Below are positions 61,082 to 64,000 of a DNA stretch of 64,000 bases, piece by piece. The translations under genes were made by a program, and so were the position numbers. The notes under the pieces were generated by a model, which saw only the letters and a program-made list of their open reading frames with translations, was not told where the DNA came from and made no database searches. The stretch comes from Hydrogenoanaerobacterium saccharovorans (GTDB lineage: Bacteria > Bacillota > Clostridia > Oscillospirales > Ruminococcaceae). The number at the start of each line of letters is the position of its first letter. Position 1 is the stretch's first letter. The stretch covers positions 211,607 to 275,606 of the forward strand of contig NZ_JACSNR010000002.1 in NCBI RefSeq assembly GCF_016901815.1. The letters run 5' to 3'.

Positions 61082-63715
61082 ATGAAAAAAGCGGTCATCG
61101 GTATCCTGGCCCATGTGGACGCAGGCAAAACTACCCTGTCAGAAGGGCTCCTGTATCTTTCGGGCAGCATCCGGAAATTCGGACGGGTGGATCATCAGGA
61201 CGCCTTTCTGGATAACTTCTCGCTGGAACGTCAGCGGGGTATTACCATATTCTCAAAACAGGCCGTCCTGACCCTGGGGGATCTGGAGGTCACTCTGCTG
61301 GATACCCCTGGACATGTGGATTTTTCGGCGGAAATGGAGCGTACCCTCCAGGTTCTGGACTACGCTGTCCTGGTGGTGAGCGGCACCGATGGCATCCAGG
61401 CTCATACCCTGACCCTGTGGCGGCTGCTGGAACGGTATCAGATCCCGGTGTTCCTCTTTATCAATAAGATGGATCTGCCCGGTGCGGATGCCGGTGTCCG
61501 TATGGCAGAACTGCGCCGCCGTCTGAGTGAAGGCTGTCTTGCTTTTGACCGCATGGACGATGCCTTCTATGAAGCCGCTGCCCTCACCGAAGAATCTGCC
61601 ATGGACGAATACCTCACCGATGGTGCGCTGTCTGAGGAGACCCTCCGGGGGCTCATTGCCGGACGGCGGATCTTCCCCTGTTATTTTGGCTCCGCGCTGC
61701 GGCTTTCCGGCGTGGAAGAGCTCATCGCCGGTCTGGAACGGTGGATTCAGCCGGCTGTCTGGCCTGCGTCTTTCGGCGCCAAGGTCTATAAAATCTCCCG
61801 GGATACCCAAGGGGTACGGCTCACCCATCTCAAGGTCACCGGCGGCGTGCTGCGGGTCCGGGATCTGCTCACCGGCTGCCGTCCCGGCGGCAGTGACGCC
61901 TGGGAGGAAAAAGCCGACCAGCTGCGCATCTATTCCGGCGGAAAATATACCACAGTCAACGAAGTCCCGGCAGGCGGGGTATGCGCTGTCACCGGCCTGA
62001 GCCAAACCTATCCGGGACAGGGACTGGGCATCGAAGCGGAATCGGAACAGCCGGCGCTGGAACCGGTGCTGACCTACCGGGTGGGACTGCCCCAGGGGCC
62101 CGATGCCCATACGGCGCTGGGGAAACTCCGGCAGCTGGAGGAGGAAGATCCGCAGCTCCATCTGCTCTGGAATGAGAGCCTGGGAGAGATCCATCTGCAG
62201 CTCATGGGCGAGGTTCAGCTGGAAGTCCTGCAGACCATGATCCAGGAGCGGTTCGGCTTCCCGGTGCAGTTCGGAGCCGGAAGCATTGTCTATAAGGAAA
62301 CCATTGCCGCACCGGTGATCGGCGTAGGACATTACGAACCCCTGCGCCACTATGCCGAGGTGCATCTGCTGCTGGAACCGGCACCCCGGGGCAGCGGCCT
62401 GCAGTTTGAGAGCCTGTGCAGTGAAGATGTACTGGACCGGAACTGGCAGCGTCTGGTGCTGACCCATCTGGAAGAAAAAGCACATCGGGGCGTGCTCACC
62501 GGCTCGCCCATCACAGATATGAAGATTTCGCTGCTCACCGGACGGGCGCATCTCAAGCACACTGAGGGCGGAGATTTCCGGCAGGCCACCTACCGGGCTG
62601 TGCGGCAGGGCCTGCGGAAAGCCGAGAGCATTCTGTTGGAGCCCTGGTACCAGTTCCGTCTGGAAGTGCCCACAGAATATGTGGGCCGGGCCATGACCGA
62701 CCTGCAGCGGCTGTCCGGCACCGTAGCGCCGCCGGAAACCGATGGCGAAATGAGTGTTCTCACCGGACGGGCGCCGGTAGCCTGTCTGCGGGACTATCCC
62801 ACCGAGGTCACTGCCTACACCCAGGGACGCGGACGGCTGATCTGCGCCCTGGCGGGATATGATGTCTGCCACAATTCTGATGAGGTCATCGCCTCCATTG
62901 GCTACGACTGCGACCGGGACCTGGAAAACCCCTGTGATTCGGTATTCTGTGCCCATGGCGCCGGATATGTGGTGCCCTGGAATGAGGTGGACGGGAAAAA
63001 ACACCTGGACAGTGTCCTGCGTCTGGACCGTCCGGCAGAGGGTGGAGCTGCACCGGCCCCCTTGCGCCGGTACACCTATGGCGGCACCCTGGCAGAGGAC
63101 AAGGAGCTGGCAGCGATCTATGAGCGCACCTATGGCAAGCAGGAGAAGGAGCGTCCCCGGCGTCCCGATGCCCGGCAGGAGATGCAGCAGGCAGCGGTAC
63201 GGCAGATGCAGCTCACCGGGCCGGAGTATCTGTTGGTGGACGGCTATAATATCATCTTTGCCTGGGAGGAACTGGCCTCTCTGGCAAGGACCGATTTCGG
63301 CGCTGCCCGGCTGGTGCTGATGGATATTCTGGCAAACTTCCAGGCCTTCAAGAAGATCGAGCTGATCCTCGTCTTTGACGCCTATAAAGTCCCGAACAAT
63401 CCTGGGTCGGTGGAAAAATACAAGGGCATTCATGTGGTATACACCAAGGAGGCCGAAACTGCTGATGCCTATATCGAGCGGGTCACCTATGAGATCGGCA
63501 AGAAACATCGGGTACGGGTTGCCACTTCTGATGGCCTGGAACAGATGGTCATTCTGGGGCACGGCGCCCTGCGTATTTCCGCCCGGGCATTCAAGTTGGA
63601 GGTGGAGCAGGCCGAGGGACAGATCTCCGAACTGATTGCTGAAAACAACCGGCAGGGACGGGATCTGAACCGTCTGGAACACACAGCCCGGTTCACTGGC
63701 ACCAGGCCGGAGTAA
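61082..63715 (+). CDS. TetM/EF-G-like translational GTPase fused to a Rae1/YacP NYN endonuclease domain
   Basis: 877 residues. Residues 1-665 match TetM-type ribosome protection GTPases and EF-G: P-loop AHVDAGKTT at 10-18, RGIT, DTPGHVDF, NKMD, and domains II-V (ESLGEIHLQLMGEVQLEV, YTQGRGRL). Residues 716-850 are a NYN/YacP domain: YLLVDGYNIIFAWEE, LILVFDAYKV, YTKEAETADAYIERV and ATSDGLEQMVILGHGA keep the acidic residues of the Rae1 A-site endoribonuclease. A charged linker (about 680-710) joins them. Start at 61082 with GGAGGA. Best inference: the GTPase part delivers the nuclease to stalled or drug-bound ribosomes. It need not confer tetracycline resistance. Confidence 0.92.
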   Translation: MKKAVIGILAHVDAGKTTLSEGLLYLSGSIRKFGRVDHQDAFLDNFSLERQRGITIFSKQAVLTLGDLEVTLLDTPGHVDFSAEMERTLQVLDYAVLVVSGTDGIQAHTLTLWRLLERYQIPVFLFINKMDLPGADAGVRMAELRRRLSEGCLAFDRMDDAFYEAAALTEESAMDEYLTDGALSEETLRGLIAGRRIFPCYFGSALRLSGVEELIAGLERWIQPAVWPASFGAKVYKISRDTQGVRLTHLKVTGGVLRVRDLLTGCRPGGSDAWEEKADQLRIYSGGKYTTVNEVPAGGVCAVTGLSQTYPGQGLGIEAESEQPALEPVLTYRVGLPQGPDAHTALGKLRQLEEEDPQLHLLWNESLGEIHLQLMGEVQLEVLQTMIQERFGFPVQFGAGSIVYKETIAAPVIGVGHYEPLRHYAEVHLLLEPAPRGSGLQFESLCSEDVLDRNWQRLVLTHLEEKAHRGVLTGSPITDMKISLLTGRAHLKHTEGGDFRQATYRAVRQGLRKAESILLEPWYQFRLEVPTEYVGRAMTDLQRLSGTVAPPETDGEMSVLTGRAPVACLRDYPTEVTAYTQGRGRLICALAGYDVCHNSDEVIASIGYDCDRDLENPCDSVFCAHGAGYVVPWNEVDGKKHLDSVLRLDRPAEGGAAPAPLRRYTYGGTLAEDKELAAIYERTYGKQEKERPRRPDARQEMQQAAVRQMQLTGPEYLLVDGYNIIFAWEELASLARTDFGAARLVLMDILANFQAFKKIELILVFDAYKVPNNPGSVEKYKGIHVVYTKEAETADAYIERVTYEIGKKHRVRVATSDGLEQMVILGHGALRISARAFKLEVEQAEGQISELIAENNRQGRDLNRLEHTARFTGTRPE

Positions 63716-63756
63716 CCGGCTGCTGGGGGAATTTTCCCGGAGCAGCGGTTTTCGAC

Positions 63757-63785
63757 TTGATTTTTACTGTGGAGTTTGGTATCAT
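63757..63785 (+). promoter_or_regulatory. Promoter of tRNA-Gly
   Basis: TTGATT (63757-63762), 17 nt, TATCAT (63780-63785). Confidence 0.7.
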
Positions 63786-63799
63786 ATTAGATACCAGCT

Positions 63800-63873
63800 G
63801 CAGGCGTAGTTTAGTGGTAAAACATTAGCTTCCCAAGCTGAGGTTGCGGGTTCGATTCCCGTCGCCTGCTCCA
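63800..63873 (+). tRNA. tRNA-Gly (anticodon CCC)
   Basis: 74 nt cloverleaf: acceptor GCAGGCG/CGCCTGC, D arm with GTTTAGTGGTAAAAC, anticodon loop TTCCCAA (anticodon CCC, reads GGG), T arm GCGGGTTCGATTCCCGT, discriminator T and encoded CCA. Own promoter and terminator. Confidence 0.97.
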
Positions 63874-63882
63874 AATAAAAAA

Positions 63883-63909
63883 GGCACCCTTTGAGGGTGC
63901 TTTTTTTAT
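63883..63909 (+). terminator. Terminator of tRNA-Gly
   Basis: GCACCCT/AGGGTGC stem followed by TTTTTTTATT. Confidence 0.9.
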
Positions 63910-63916
63910 TTGGAGC

Positions 63917-63999
63917 AACCGGCTTTTACCAAAAGCCGGACGCCTGCGGGCGGGACTTCCGCTGCGCTGTCGCTCCGCTCAAATGTGGTAGGAACCTAC
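63917..63999. repeat. Hairpin cluster at the right edge
   Basis: Perfect CCGGCTTTT acc AAAAGCCGG (63919-63939), CGCC/GGCG, and GTAGG aa CCTAC near 63988-63999. Looks like the left part of another hairpin-rich 3' UTR; cut by the window edge. Confidence 0.45.
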
Positions 64000-64000
64000 G

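Noticed and set aside
61082..63715. Acquired tetracycline resistance gene
   Set aside because: Base composition and codons match the neighbours, there is no mobile element, and the NYN fusion marks a separate family; resistance is not supported.

Overview
The window looks like the chromosome of a Gram-positive, GC-rich, low-oxygen member of the Clostridia, most like the gut Oscillospiraceae/Ruminococcaceae. Points in favour are CIRCE-controlled hrcA-grpE-dnaK, PyrR-type and L10-type RNA leaders, the sporulation gene spoIID, pyruvate formate-lyase with its activase, consensus sigma-A promoters with strong AGGAGG ribosome sites, and secreted proteins with an NPxTG motif. No phage, IS element, CRISPR array or rRNA was seen. 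One tRNA (Gly, CCC) lies near the right edge. The placement is inference; no database was searched.

Layout. 1-4.7 kb: 3' part of an NAD synthetase, a UPF0237/UPF0210 pair, ybaK and a small membrane protein. 4.7-7.1 kb (minus): sfsA, a cytidine deaminase, an exported protein and a frameshifted gene. 7.1-11.8 kb: a PyrR/attenuator leader, pyrB with a fused PyrI-type zinc domain, and ppx-ppk. 11.8-13.8 kb (minus): three small membrane proteins. 14-19.8 kb (minus): secreted proteins, a lipoprotein, a pentapeptide-repeat protein and structured repeat DNA. 20-22.7 kb: an aldo/keto reductase with 4Fe-4S motifs and a DUF1846 protein. 23-29.4 kb: spoIID, then a seven-gene minus operon prmA-rsmE-HAD-unknown-response regulator-histidine kinase-unknown. 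29.6-31.7 kb: three tandem paralogues. 31.7-41.7 kb (minus): dnaJ, hrcA-grpE-dnaK, rplL-rplJ, an iodotyrosine-deiodinase-like flavoprotein, an acetyltransferase, and rpmG-secE-nusG-rplK-rplA. 43.6-48.7 kb: ddl-murI-ywiB-argS plus a decayed methionine-synthase-like protein. 48.9-53.3 kb: a FapA/CheX/CheY cassette, a tandem ribbon-helix-helix repressor with a zinc-ribbon protein, and a DD-carboxypeptidase. 53.4-59.1 kb: pflA, pflB, sdpR-sdpI and a LysA-like decarboxylase. 59.6-64 kb: another secreted paralogue, a TetM-like GTPase fused to a Rae1/YacP nuclease, and tRNA-Gly.

The most unusual content is a dispersed set of secreted proteins. Three of the genes (starting at 19651, 43277 and 60671) have a -35/-10 promoter whose spacer contains a run of 9 to 11 G, the classic layout for phase variation by slippage. 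Three (15390, 18626 and 59595) end exactly in NPDTGR-TAA with no membrane anchor, the stop codon lies inside a perfect hairpin, and the 3' UTR is an array of hairpins before a terminator. Two of them, 41 kb apart, share a nearly identical C-terminal third. Together these suggest a phase-variable, recombining surface or extracellular protein system. The second strong candidate is the TetM-Rae1 fusion preceded by a leader terminator, which would place a translational GTPase and an A-site mRNA endonuclease on one chain.
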